Below are positions 1 through 13,200 of a stretch of DNA of 64,000 nucleotides, piece after piece (positions within the stretch are counted from its first letter, which is position 1; each line of letters opens with the position of its first letter). The DNA comes from Edaphochlamys debaryana (taxonomy: Eukaryota; Chlorophyta; Chlorophyceae; Chlamydomonadales), in NCBI GenBank assembly GCA_016858145.1, contig JAEHOE010000016.1, forward strand, positions 496,001 through 560,000. Reading direction: 5' to 3'. The notes beneath the pieces were generated by a model. It saw only the letters and a list, made by a program, of their open reading frames with translations. It was not told where the DNA came from and did no database searches. Position numbers and translations under genes: made by a program.

Positions 1-3000
1 TGGCGTACTCGCGCAGCGCCCAGATGTTGTCAGAGAACACGATGATCTGTACGGCAGCACGACAGCGCGTACGGCAGGGGTTACGGCAGGGAGTACGGCA
101 CACATCATGCAAGTGCATCATCAGCACAAGGACGGGGGCCGGGTCCTGACCGCTGTTGGTCGCAGTGGCTACACGCGGCATCTTCACACCCGGACCTTGA
201 TACGGTTATGCCGTGCCCTTGACCGTCCGCAGACCCACCAAAACCTGTCAGCCGCACCCCACTCCACACCGACACCTAGCCCCTCTCACCTTGTCCCCCC
301 GCACTCGCTCGTGGAAGTCGATGAGGAACTGGCAGGCCATGAACTTGTTGGGGTTCATGACGTAGAGCAGCTGCTTGCGGGGGGAGTTCTCCTTCTTCAG
401 GTACTCCCTGAAGAACTCGGCCGTCATGGGGCACCACACCTCGGCGCACTGCGGGGGACAAGCGGGTAACAGGGCACACGGTGTCGGCGTAGGGGGGGCA
501 CAGAGAGGAAGAGACCAACCCCCACCCCCCCTTGCATGCCACCAACCCAAGCCACAGCGATGCACCTGCCCGACGAGCACTTAGGCGCAGCCCGCAGCCG
601 CCACGACCCTCCGCACACACACCCCTTCCTCTCCCTTCCCACGCGCCTGCACGTTGGCGATGTGGCCCGCCCGCGTGAGGTCCAGCCAGTTGGCCTCGTA
701 GAGCTTGGGGCCGATCAGGAAGTTAAGGTCGGCGATGCGCTCGTCCTCGCGCACCTGGGGGGGTGGGGTGGGGCGGTAGAGGGGAGGGAGGATGGGCAGT
801 GAGGACAGGGTCCGGTGGTGGCAGGTATGTGGCAGGCAGTCTAAAGGGTGCGCCGCAGGGAAGGCAGCAGCAGGCGGCGCAGGCGGCGCATCCCCGCTGT
901 AACCGTCGGCTTTCACCCCGCAATCCCTCCCCGTCGCCCCTCCCCCCCCCGCACCAGGGTGGCCGTGAGCCCCAGCTTGCAGTGCGACTTGCAGGTGGAG
1001 ATGACCTGGGGGTGGGGGGGTCGGGGGGGTGGGGCGGAACGGAAACTGAGAAGAAGCAAAAAGAACGGACGCAAAGCAATCCGGTAGGGTAGGGACGGCT
1101 CGCGGCTGAGGAGAGGCAGGTGCAACGCAGTGTGGCCCCCTCCCCTACCGTACGTCCCCCTCCCGTACGTCCGTACCGTACGGAACATGGCGGCCGGCAC
1201 CACGTGCACCTCGTCCATGAGCAGCAGGCCCCACTCGCGGGACCGGATGATGTTCATGATGCGCTCGGACTCCTCGGAGCGCTTGCCTGGGGGGGGGGCA
1301 TGGGATAGGGGTGTGTGAGGGTCAAGGGTCGAGGGTTGAGGGGCAGTGGGGGGCCGGGGGAATGGGTGATGACGAGCAAGCGGAGGGGGACGGGGTTGGT
1401 GGGTAAGGGAGCAGGGAGCAGGGGTAGCAGGAGGATGACGCAGGCGCATCGGGCATGATGGAGGACACGACAGGGCACAGAAAGGGGGGGAGCGCAGAAA
1501 GGAACCGCGGAAACCCGTCATCGCTATCGACCCCAACTTGCGTACCCGAGAAGGCGATCATGGTGAAGGTGGTCACCAGCACGCCCACCTCGCCTGGGGT
1601 GGGGTGGCAGGGCGGGGGGCGAGCAGGTACAGGAAACATGTTTTCAGCCGAAGGGCGCGAGAAGTCCACTTCCGCGTTCGCCCACACACAATCCCCGCCC
1701 CTCCTCACCCGGGAAGATCTCCTTGTTCTCCGAGGTGAAGCGGGCGATCTGGTGGTCCCCGATGGAGGTCCACAGCTGGAACTGAGGGAGAAAAGGTGGA
1801 GTGGGGGTGGAGCTTGGAGGTGGAAGAAGGCCGTGGGATGGGAGGGAGGCCAGAGCCAGCCGTGCTGCGCCGTGCTGTGCCCGCCCCTCAACCTCCCCGC
1901 ATCCACTGCGGCAATCCTTTGCTGACCCGGGGCGCACGCATGCACCCATGGAGGCGTGCTGTGCTTCGGCCCGTGCTGCGCCCTGCCACCCCCGCTTCTG
2001 CCTTAAGAAGCTGTGCAGCCCCCCCACCGCCCCCCCTACCGCCCCCCCCACACACACCTGGTACTTCCACTGGTCCACCGACACCGACGAGGTGCACAGG
2101 CACAGGCATGACTTCTTGACGCGGGAGGCCGCCGCCACGCCCACCAGCGACTTGCCGGCGCCGCAGGGCAGCACGATGATGCCGGACCTGGGCGGTTGGG
2201 GCGGCGGTTGGCGGTTGGGAGCTGGTGGTTGTCAATAGACTGGCGGCGGGTGTTTGGTTACGCGGATTCGCCACTCTGAATCAGGCGAAGAGAAGCGTGA
2301 GGAGAGTGAAAGCCTAAAGCATGCAAGCACACCTCGTACGAGGACCGACAAAATGAACAGCGGTTGTCAACGCGTTTCCGTTCTGCCCGCTCACCTTGCG
2401 CGCCCGTTTCCGAACATCTTGCTGAGGGACTTCTCCTGGTAGGGCCGCAGCTTGACGTGGGGCTTGAGCTCGAAGGGCAGGTCGGGGTTGCGGCGGTCGT
2501 TGCGGAAGTCGTACTCCTCCAGCATGGGGTAGTTGAGGCCCTCGGGCATGCAGCGCCGCTTCACCTCCTCAACCTGGGGGCAAGAGGGGGGGGACTTAGT
2601 TAAGGAGGAGTTGGGGAGAATGAGTGGAGGGGTGGTGGAGGTTGTACTGGCCTTGAAGGGAGGGAAAGGGAGGCGCTGGCCTGACGAACGACCGCCCACA
2701 CTGCGCTCAACTGCCTACCAAACGGCCACACCCGGGAGCCAGCAGGGGGTGCATTGGTGCCCAACCGAAAGTCCGTCTGCCACATCGGCGCCCCCCCCCC
2801 GCCTCCAACCCCCACCCCCCACCCCCCCACCTTGTCCTCCTTGACCTCGAACTCCAGCACCTCCTGCTCCGTCTCCTCCGCGGCAATGTCCTTGAACAGG
2901 GTGCCCACCGCCTCCTCCTCATCGTCACCGCCAGCGCCCTTCTTGTCGCCGCCCTTGCCCCCGCCCTTGCCCCCGGCGCCCGCGGAACCGTCGCCGCCGG

Positions 3001-6000
3001 CCGCACCTCCCTTGCCGGAGCCGCCCGCGCCCGTGGGGTCCTGTGCGGGGTGCGCGGGGTTTGTCAGGGCGTCATGTGAGTTGAGCAACTTCCACTCCTC
3101 CCCCCCTCCACCCTTCCGTGTCCTTTCCTGCTCTGTCCCCCCCCCCCTTCCCAGCGCGAGCCCCTACCGGCTCCGCCAGGCCCGCCCGTCCCTGCCATCA
3201 CTAAGCTGCCGCCTGTGTCCACACCTCTCCAACCTCTCGCCCCACCTCACCTCAGGCCAACCCCCCTCTCCCCACCCACGACCCCCCCCCCCCCGAGCCC
3301 CCACCTGGTCCGCCAGGTCCACCGCTGCGGCGATGTTGGCTGCCGCGTGCTCCCGCAGCGCCTTGCCGGACTGGATCACACCTGGGGGCAGCGGGGGGGG
3401 GGAGTGCGGAGCGTTAGCATTGGGGGGTTGTTGCGGGGTGAGCGAAGGTGGTACAAAGACCTGCAGCCGCGCCAGTACCAGTACAAAAGCCTCCACGGCC
3501 TCGCTCACCTCCCCCCACAGCGGCCTCCTGGATGACCTTGTCCTGTACGGCAGAGGACGCAGATCAACGTCAGCGGGCGCGAATCCGTATCGTGCTGTAA
3601 TCACACGACCCACGCCCAGCCGAGGGCCGCAGTTCGGGTCTGGTGGCGGCGACGCTTCTCGAATTCGCAGCCACGCACCTCCACACACACCACATTCAGG
3701 CCCTAGACGCCCCTTCCCTCCCCCCCCCACCTTGAGCAGGCGCTTGAGCACCTCCGGGTATCCCGACTCCACGTAAAAGTGGTTGTGCTTGAGCACCAGC
3801 TTCACCTGGGGGGGGGAGGGAGGGGGCGAGGATGTGGGGGGGATGCCGACAGGGTGGGTGGGTAGGGAGAAGGCGTCAGAGAAAGCCTGGGCAGTGAAAG
3901 TGCGGAGTGGGAGTGGGCGCTGCACGGCCAGGATGTGGCCGCCCTCAGGTCAGTGCCAAGCCAGCCCCCGGCCCCAATCCCGGACCCTTCCCGTACCTTG
4001 CCGTAGTTGGCTGTGCTGTCCCGGATGAAGGACTTGGTCTCATCGCCCAGCTGCACCTTGGACAGCCTGAGGGAGTGGGTGGATGGGTGGGGGAGTGAGG
4101 GGGTGAGTGGGGGGCGGTGTGGGACCCGCGGAGAGGCCAAGCATGCTTGCAGTTGGCCCGACAGCCCCGCTCATCCGGCAAGGGTGGCAGTCGGCGCGGG
4201 TGGCAGTAAGAAAGTGCAATCACATACCGTCACCGGAAAAGTCTCCCAAGCTCGCCCCGCCCTGCCCCCCACCTGTTCAGCACCGAGATGATGGTCTCCG
4301 TCTCCAGCCCCACCGACACAGCGGCGTACAGCGAGTGGGGCGTGAGCTGGTACTCGTGCACCGCCTGGGGGCGGGGGTGTTGGGGGTGGTGTTGGGGGGG
4401 GGGGGACGACGGAGGGGGTGGCGTAGTGGGAGGCCGGACTACAAATGAAGGCGCAAATACTCCTTAACAGAAGGCTACTGCTGCGAGGGAGCCCGAAGAC
4501 ACGATCCCTTCCATACCGCATCCCTCCTGCCCACCCCCAAGGCCCGCCGCCAGCACACGCTCGCACCTCGGGGCGGCACACGGGCTCGGAGATGGCGATG
4601 AGGAAGTCGTAGGCCTGTGGGGGGACGGGGTGGAGGTCGGCGAAGGGCGGAAAGGGAAGGGTGGGATTCAAGGCCAGCGCCACGTCTCCCTGCTCACCCT
4701 GCACCCTGCATGCGCCTGATCGCGTTATGGCGCCCCTTCCTTCCATCGTGCCCCGCCCTCGCATGCCCGACTTCCTTCCCCCTTGGGGGCCCCCCTCTTG
4801 CCTGCTTGTAGATGGGCGAGAAGGTTTCTAGGAAGATGCGGTTGTCGGGCGTCACCCACAGCGGCCGGTTGGCGTGGTCGGGCTTCAGCAGCAGGTGCGT
4901 GAAGTCCGTGTCCACAGGCTCCTCGCCTAGGGCCCGCTCGCGGAGGGCCCTGTCAGGGGGGGGAGCAGGATAGGGGCGAGGGAGGTTGAGGGAGGAAGGT
5001 TGGGCGAAGGCCGTGGGGAGGTTAGGGTGGCTGGAGAAGCACCCCACCCCTCCGACTCGCTGCGGTCTAGCCCCTCATCCCGGTCCCCTGCCTAACACCC
5101 CACGACCCCGCCTCACTTGTTACGCGCCCAGCCGCCCCGGCCTCCGCCCCCGCCGGCGCCTCCACGCCCCCGGCCCCGGCCGCGGCCCCCCCGCGGCCTT
5201 TCATCATCCTCGTCGATGTAGTCATCATCGTCATCCTCCACGTAATCATCGTCATCCGCCTCAGCCACGAGATCCACCGGATCCAGATCTGATCCTTCGT
5301 CCTTGTCCGGCGCGCCGTCGTCGTACGGATCGTCGAAGTCGTCATCGTCATCCGCCCCGAACTGCTTCTTGGGCTTGCGGCGGCGGCCGGTCCCGCCGGC
5401 GGCGGCTGCGGATCCGCCAGCGGTGCCGCCAGCAGACGCCTTGGGAGCGGTGGCTTTGCCGGCGGCGGCGCCCGCTTTGGCTGCGGCTACAGGCTTCTTC
5501 TTGGCGACGGGCTTCTCGCCGCCGGCAGCGGAAGCGGCAGCGCCGCCACCGGCCGCCGCCGCTGCAGCGGCCGCCTGCTGCCTGGCGGCGGCGTTGGCCA
5601 GAGCCGCCGCGGCCCGTGTCTTGGCGGCTGCCGCCGCCGCGGCGGCGGCTGCAGCCGCGGCGGAGCTCGGCCCCGGCCCGGGCTCGGGGGACAGACCGCT
5701 GGGGGTGGGGCTGTGTGCGGGGCTGGGGCTGGGTAGCGGGCTGGGACTGTCGACCAGTGCCGGCCGCCTCAGCCTGCCGGCTCCTGCCCTCGCACCCGCA
5801 GCGCCAGCCCCGTCCTCGCCGCCCCCATCCTCCTCCTCTTCCTCCTCGTCCTGAATGCGCGCGGCCTTCCGCCTCCGGCCCCTCACCGGCCCCACGTCCC
5901 CACCGTCCTCGTCCTCGTCCTCCAGCCCCGTGGCCTTGGGCACGGATCCAGATCTGGCTGTAGCACCCGCGGCGGCTGTGGCAGCACGCGCGCCCCCGCC

Positions 6001-6504
6001 CGGCCCCGCATCGTCCACGTCATCATCTGCCAGCTCGTCCTCGAGGCCCCCTGCGCCGTCGTCGTCGGCTGCACGGGCGCGCTTGAGGCGGCCACCGCCT
6101 CCCGCGGCTGCGACTGTTGCGACAGCGGCTGGTGGGGCCGCCGGTGGGGGCGTGGGGCGGGGAACGGGGGGCCGGGGGGGCGTGCCCGTGGGAGGAGCCG
6201 CGGTCCCGGGCGGGGGGGTAGGTCCGCGAGGATGCTCCGCCCCGGCCTGGCCCGCCTCGCCGGAAGCAGCTGCAGCTGCCGCGGCTGCCATGGTCTTAGC
6301 GAGCTTTAGGCGGATTTTGTTTACCGGCGCCGCGCCTGAGGAGACTGCTGGGGCTCCTTGCTGGCCAGATGCGCCCGCAGCGCCATCCTGGGCGGAGGTC
6401 GCAGGCCGTGATGGGCCAGCTCCTGCAACTCTGATCTTGAGCTTGAACCCGGGCCCCTTGTTGCCCGGCGCCGAGCCCTGGCTTCCTCCTTGCGATTCCG
6501 ACAT
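1..6504 (-). CDS. XPB: TFIIH helicase subunit XPB/ERCC3 (Ssl2/Rad25), 3' end cut off by the window edge
   Basis: DNA translocase of TFIIH that opens promoters and damaged DNA in transcription initiation and nucleotide excision repair. Exons on the minus strand: 6504-5117, 4949-4802, 4614-4567, 4364-4273, 4066-3997, 3805-3731, 3542-3509, 3381-3305, 3040-2831, 2573-2395, 2187-2058, 1781-1709, 1593-1546, 1286-1177, 1005-955, 754-647, 448-290, 46-<1. All phases close, giving about 1,015 residues in view. Visible motifs are Walker [12 protein letters not shown] (about residues 780-790), the XPB-type DEVH box (882-885), VRED (912-915, the RED motif), and the conserved blocks [12 protein letters not shown] and [13 protein letters not shown]. 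The last in-window codons read [15 protein letters not shown]. The XPB N-terminal domain starts near residue 470 ([12 protein letters not shown]). Before it lies a ~460-residue single-exon extension rich in Ala/Gly/Pro, acidic runs and a terminal RG-rich stretch. The introns starting at 4801 and 646 use GC donors. The start is the ATG at 6504. Confidence 0.97.
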
Positions 6505-7279
6505 TCTCCAGGAGCCCTCTAACTTAGGCTCGCTCAGCTATGGTTAGATCATGGCTGATAGGTGTGAATGTTCAATGGACCTGGAGTCCGCGAAGTCCTA
6601 GCCTCGCGCGAAATGGAGTTGCATGCACACGCGAGACGCTAGGCAAGGCAGCCTAGATGATTTCAGGTAGAGCAACTAGCGTAGTGAGCTAAACAGTGAG
6701 ATTCAGAGCTCATGAAGGGGTCAAGGGCAAAGTTGGCGTTGTCCGAGCCTTCACAGGCCCCGATGCAGGGCGCGATCTGGCTGGGGCCCAAGCTGCGGGG
6801 CCCAGCCTTCTTAGATTTCACCCCTCAACATGCTAGCTGTGAAACCAGTGCTATGTCGTGATGCATATGCTTGCCCGTTCTAAAGGGGGAGGGGGGCGAG
6901 TGATTTGGGGGTTGAGCGGGTGGGGGGGGGACGCTGGGGTGTTGACGTGGGTTGTGCCGTGTGCGGCGTGCACACAAGGCTCTCGCCCACCAGCGGCAAG
7001 CGCGCATCCCTGACACGACGAGCAGTGCAGTCCAAGTCCCCAAAGCGTGCTGTTCCTGCTCTTGCACTGCGTGCCCGTGGCGCTCAGTCAACTGGACGAG
7101 CATTTGACCGCGAGGATACCGCGCACCCTTGCAGCGCTGGCCCGCAAACACGGTGCCACTGCGCTGCACACGACATAGAGATGTACATACGCATTCGTGA
7201 CGGCTAGAAAGCCACGATGTTGACCTGAAATTGCTAGCACTCTGCGGCCCCGAGCACAGACAGAGGCAGCAGGCCAGCA
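6505..7279. promoter_or_regulatory. Intergenic region between divergent XPB and coiled-coil genes
   Basis: This 775-bp stretch separates two divergently transcribed genes and must hold both promoters. No coding exon, convincing TATA box or RNA gene is visible. Part of it is less GC-rich than the flanking exons. Confidence 0.5.
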
Positions 7280-10200
7280 ATGGATCGGCGAGAAACATTT
7301 CTGAGCACCCTGCCGGCCTCGGAGCGGGCGAAGCTGCTGGCGCAGGCGAGGGGTGAGCAGGGTAGTTCGCTCCACTTCAGAGAGCTGGCCCTTTAGCTGC
7401 CACTCAAGCACAGTGCTGATGAAAAGCTGACATCATAATGCACGTGTGCCTCAGATGCCGGAGTCGCTGTGGGCCATTCCGGCATCGGCGACCCGCAGCT
7501 GGCCCGCGAACGGGAGCGGCGCCACCAGCTGGAGGCTCAGGTCAGGCCACCTGTCTGGTTAGGTTCACTCGCTAATACGACTCGCCGACTACCACCCCAC
7601 CCGCGACACCGCCCCCAACGCCCGGCCGCCCCGTGCCCCTCGCCCTCGCAGGTCTCCTCCCTGCAGGCCGCCCTCGCGGACCACGAGGCGGCCGCCCAGG
7701 AGCTGCGCGGAAGCCGCGACGTGCTGCGTCAGCAGCTGCTGCGGCAGGACGAGCGCGGCTCCCGCATGGCTGCCTCCCTGCAGGCGCTGGAGCAGGAGAA
7801 CGCGGCGCTGAGCGGCAAGCTGGTGGCTGCGGACAGGGACCGGGCCCAGATGCAAGCCAAGATCGAGGCCATGCAGGCACGATCACGGGCACGGGTTTAG
7901 TGCTCCCTAGGTGCACGGCCAGTGCTAGAATGGTAGCAAACAGGCTGGCTAATCGAGGCACTCCGGGCCTCGCTCCTTAGCCCCCCGGTCCGTGCCGCTT
8001 GTCCGCCAGCTCCATTCCTTCACACACCGCTCCTGTCTAAGCTCTTCCGTCCGCAACCCTCCACGCCCTGTCGCAGGCTCGCGTCACGGAGCTGCAGCAG
8101 AGCTACGTGGGCCTCGCGTCCGCTTGCGATGACGGCTACGGACTGGATGCGCGGGACATCCTCCGCCGCAGCCGCCTGGGCGGGCTGGTGCGGGGCGCGG
8201 CGGCGGCGGGGCTGGCGGAGGCAGCCGAGGACGCGGCTTCCGCGGCGGCGGTGGCGGCGGCGGAGCGCCCGGCTGGGCCCAGCAAGGCGTGTGTATCGTG
8301 CGCGAGGCTTGGGCCTGGACCGAAGCCGGTTGGGCGGCGCGACCGCCTGGCCGCTGCGCACATGTGCATTAAGACCTGGCTTACCTCCCTTCCCAAGTAC
8401 GGCCCATTTCAAGCATCACTCCTTTTGAACGGCCCTCTGTCCGCCCCCGCAGGCCAACAGCACCATCGCGGCGCTGACCCGCGAGCGGGACGCCCTGTCG
8501 CAGCGGGTGGCGGAGCTCAGCGGGCGGCTGGCGGAGGCGGTGGGGCGCGAGGGCGCGGCGCGGGGCGCTCAGGCGCTGCGGACCACCGCCTGGAAGCGCT
8601 CGGCGGTGCAGGCCGAGAGCAAGTGCGTGGGGTGGGGTCGGGCGGTGCAGGCGTTGGTGTGGGGTTTTGATGGCTGGGCAGTGCGGTGCGCAGACGGGTA
8701 CTGGAACGGGGGTATGTGTACTTGGACTTACAGTGCATGTCTTGCCCTCGTGCTCCTCTGCCTCCCCCGTCCGGACCGCAGGCTGGCTGCTGCCCTCAAG
8801 CGCGTCAAGGAGCTGAGCGAGGAGCTTAAGCGGAAGGAGGCCGATGCCAAGCAGGTGCGAGTGATCAAGCACGGACCGCACCAGCTGCACAGGCTTCTGG
8901 CCGCCCATGTGTTCACCGAATCCGCTGGCCAGTGGCCACTCCATGGCTGCCTTCCGCCCCACCCGCCTGTCGCCCTGCTTGCCTGCCCGTCCCCCCACCC
9001 CCTCAGCGCGACAAGTACACGGCCCAGCTGGAGCGCACCCTCATGGCCCAACACAAGACCCTGCAGCAGCAGCGCCGTGCGATGCTGGGCGCAGGAGCGG
9101 GGGCGGGGGCGGCGGCGTCAGCAGGCGGAGGCGCAGGCGCAGGCGCGGCGTCCGAGCCCGCGGCCGGGGCCTCACAGGCGGCGGTGTCGCAGACCTCCGG
9201 ACCGCTGGTGCCGAGCCAGGCGCCGGCTACCGCCAGCCCCCACGCAGCCAGCTCGGCACCCGGGGGCGCTCTGCCGCTTGGGCCGGGTGTGTCTGGAGCT
9301 GGGTTCCAGGCGGCGGCTGCTTATAACGGGTCGAGAGCCTTCCAGACGCCCACAGACAGCGGGTCCAGCCCACCACGACAGCCGTGGGGGGGAGCGGGCC
9401 TCGCGCTGGGCCCTGGCGGGCCCCAGACGGGCTCAGGGTTGGGCCTGGGCCTCGGTGGGATGCGGCTGGCCTGGCCGCCCGAGACGCAGGACGCGGGCCG
9501 AGGCGGGGCGGCACCGGCAGCGTGGCCGGCAGCTCCCGGCATGTGGGGCGCTCGTGGCCCGACCACGGCTGACGTGTGGCGCGCCGGGTCGCCTGAGCCA
9601 CGGTACCAGCCGCAGCAGCAGCCAGAGCCGCAAGGACTGCGCAGCCCTAGCCCGAGCGCCAGCCCGGAGCGCAGCGTGAGCCCGGGCCGAGACAGCGCCT
9701 CCCCGTCCCTCACCCAGTCACCGCTCTCACCGTCGCCATCGCCACCGCCCGGCCGCAGCCCGTCGCCGCCGCCAGCCGTGATCCACGCCCAGCTGACCAG
9801 CGTCGAGGCCAGCCTCGCTCAGCTGTACCGCGAGCTGGAGGAGTTCAAAATCCAAACCGCGCCGTACGCCAACGGCGCGTACGGCATCGGCGGCGGTGTT
9901 GCGGAGGGGGGGCAAGGCGGGTTCGGCGGCCCGGCGGTGCCGTCTCTGCATGAGCCGTATGCGTCGGCCGCTGGGGCAGGGCCTGGCGCCGTTGGCGGCG
10001 GCGGCGGGAGCGGCGGCAGCAGCGGCGGGGAGAACCGCGCCGACTTCGCCTTCCCGCCCAGCCCACCGCCGCGGGGCCCTCGCGCCGGCTCACTCCCACG
10101 CGCCGGTTTGGCGTCTCGTGACGGTTCGGCTTACGGTGCTGGCGGGCGCGACGCTGCCAGCGCCGCCGGCAGCGGGTGGCGCGACTGGCAGTCGAGCCGA

Positions 10201-13200
10201 GCCTCTGGCTCGCCGCCGGAGGAGCGGGGCCGGCAGCACAGTGGCGGCAGCGGCGCTGGCGATGACCGGGACGCACCCTCCCCGCGGTGGGGCTCTGCGG
10301 AACGCCGCGGAAGTGTCAGCGCCGGCCACCCGACGGCACAGGACGCGGGAGCTGATGCGCCGCGGGCCCCATCATCCATGAGCGGCCGGTCCTCAGCGTC
10401 CCAGCAGCAGCCACGGCAGCAGCAGCAGCGAAGGCAGCAGCATGTTGGTGGGGGCGTGGCTGGCAGCACTCGGTCTCGAGCGTCCAGCCTTTCCCAAGGG
10501 CCGTATGAGGAGGAGCCGCGCGGTGGCACGCGCTGGGGTGTGGGCCCGACGGACCGGCCGTACGCAGATGCGTATCCGGAGGCAGAAGCGGAGGAGCACG
10601 ACGCGGCGCGGGAGCAGGGCTACCCAGCCTCAGATGGTGGGGCGGAGGAAGGTGGTGACGCCGGAGAGGGAGACGAGGGAGTGGAGGCAGGGCACGCTCC
10701 TGACCAGGAACCACCCCTCGAGGAGGCGGAGCTGGAGCAGCCACGGCAGCCCCTGCCCACCCACATGCTGGGACACCTGCTCCGCTGCGCGCACGGCCAC
10801 GGCCCCTGCCCCAGCCACTCCCACCCGCACCCCCCGTCGGCGCGACACCACCCCAGCGGGCAGCGCTCGCGCTCACGCTCCCGCAGCCCCCAGCCACAGC
10901 CCCACGCTGCGGTTCCTGGGCCGCGGCCCAGCGGGCGCGTGAGCTCCTCTAGTGGCGGCAGCCACAGCCAACACCGCAGCCGGCACCTGCCGGGAGCTCG
11001 GTCGCCGCAGGTTGGCTCCCCGGCCCCATCGACGGCGGCCGGAACAGTCGCGCCCGGTAGCAGCGTGGCAGCTCGTGCCGAGTCCTTGGACCGTATCCTG
11101 CGCTCCAGCCCTGCCGCCAGCAGTGGCGCGCCGCCGTCTAGCGCAACGGCCAAGCGGGCACAGCGTGCAGCCTCGGCCTCGGTCGCGGCGGGCCAGGGGC
11201 AGAGCCCTCGCTTGGCTAGCGCGGCGGCGAGGCGCGGGCGCAGCAGTTCCGTGACTGGGGCCGCGGGGCCCGCCGCGGCGGGCCCAGGCGTGATGTTGGG
11301 GAGAGACGGCAAGGTGGCCGGAAGCAGGTGCGGGCCAGGGCTCTGTTGGCTGCGGGGTGGCAGGGGTGCTGCTCACCTGACGTGTGCACAGCCCTGCACA
11401 GCAGTCTCGCAGTCATTCGAAGAGCTACCAGCTCGATGCCTGACGTGCCTTCCCCTTCCTTGCCCCCATGCCTCACAGGGCATCCCACGCGACCTCGCCC
11501 CGGGCAGACTGTCCAGCGCCCCTGGCCCCCGCCCCCTCCGGCAGCCCCGCAACGCCGGGCCGCGGCCGCGGCGGCGGTCCGCCCTCTCCCGCCGCCCTCT
11601 CCCCCATCTCCACCCTGCTCGCCCAGCTGGGCCTGGAGGAGGGCCATCAAGGCAAGCAGCCAGCACACGCCGCCACCGCCGGCCGCCGCTCCGCTGCCAC
11701 CCCCAGCCCCACCGCATCCGTGCCCTCGCGCGCTCTCCACCGGCCCGGCACGGCCCTTTCGGACGATGTCTACGGAGCCCCGGACCAGTGCCACCCACCA
11801 AACTACGCCCATGCCCAGGCGCGGTCCCGGGGTGCACCCCACGCGCAGCAGCACCACGCACCGGGCGGCATCGGTGAAGACCAGGGCCAAGGCCCGGTTC
11901 CATCCCAGCGTCCGGGCAGTGGGCTCAAGCGGAGGTCGCAGGGTGATGCCGGGGAGGGCGCCGACGGCCGACGCAAGACACGCGGTCCTGGCAGCAGCAG
12001 CGGCGGCAGCAGCGCCCCTGGCAGCGACGGCGGCACTGGCAGCGACGGCCGGGGCTCACGCCCTGCGGCAAGCGCACCAGCCGGTGCGGGTTCTTCCGCA
12101 GCCGCCTCGGACTTGGGGCCGACGGGGTCGATCCGGCACGGCCCTCCGACCGCGCGGCCAACGCTGTCCGGCTGGCTGGGAGCTTCTGGGTCCGTGGGCC
12201 CTGGGCCTGGTGCGCCTCAGGCGGCGGCGGCGCTGCAGCGGCTGAGGCAGCAACGCATGCTGCAGCAGCGCACCGGCCCCGCCCCAGCCTACACCTCCGC
12301 CTCGGCGTCGATAGCCGCCTCTCAGGCTTCGGAAGGCCAATCGTCGCAGAACCAGCGGTCTCAGAGGGGAGAGCAGCGTGCCGAGGAGCCGCAAGCCCGC
12401 CTCCGGGAGTCGGCGCCCCAGCAAGCATGGGGCTGGGAGGGCGAGCAAGATGACGCGCGCGACACAGACGGGGCCCTAGACGCAGACAGGGGTGCAGACG
12501 GGGTTGGGGCAGGGTTTGACGAGCTGGCATGCCACGACGGCGAGATGCTGGTGATCCAGCTTCGGGGCAGCCTGCAGCTCTCGCCGAGCCGCCTGCTGTC
12601 AGCCGCCGCCTCCACCACCGCCTCCGCCAACGTACGGTGCGCCGCCTGGTCCAGCTCTCGCGCGTACGACAGCGGTACGGCGGCCGATGCGTACGGCATT
12701 GACCAGGAGGCGCTGACCCTACGGCTGGAGCTCGGCGACTCTGGCGACACGCAGTCGCAGCTTTCAGACCGGCACCACCGCAACTCCCACGGGCAGTGCC
12801 AGGCTGGGCGAGCTAGCCACGCCGCGGCGGCGTCTGACGTGACGCCGCAAGCCCTGGAGCCGCCGCCAGCGCTGCAGGGCGAGAACAGCCTCCGTGCGAT
12901 GCGTGAGGCGATGCGGTCGAGCGGTGGGCTGGCAGCAGGCGGCGGAGCGCCCGCGTCCGTGGCTGCGTCTTCCAAGACGGCAGCAAGTGCGGGCACGGCG
13001 CTGACACCTCCAACGTCGTCGTACAACATCCCGTCCGACATGGCCTCGTACGGCACGACTTCGTACGTCAACGTGGCCTCGTACGGCCCCGCTTCGTACG
13101 CCAGGTCCGCCGGTGTCGCAGCGGGACAGGCAGGCATCGGCTCCACGCCCGCTGAGCCCGACCGCGCAGGGGCTGGGTCGCGCGGTCCTGTACTGGAGGG

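Noticed and set aside
2754..3776. 340-codon plus-strand open frame, Pro/Ser-rich
   Set aside because: It lies antisense across several conserved XPB exons and introns. Its composition is the mirror of the GC-rich coding strand and no domain is visible.
4986..5963. 325-codon plus-strand Arg/Pro-rich open frame, with another at 5855-6547
   Set aside because: Both are antisense shadows of the low-complexity XPB first exon.
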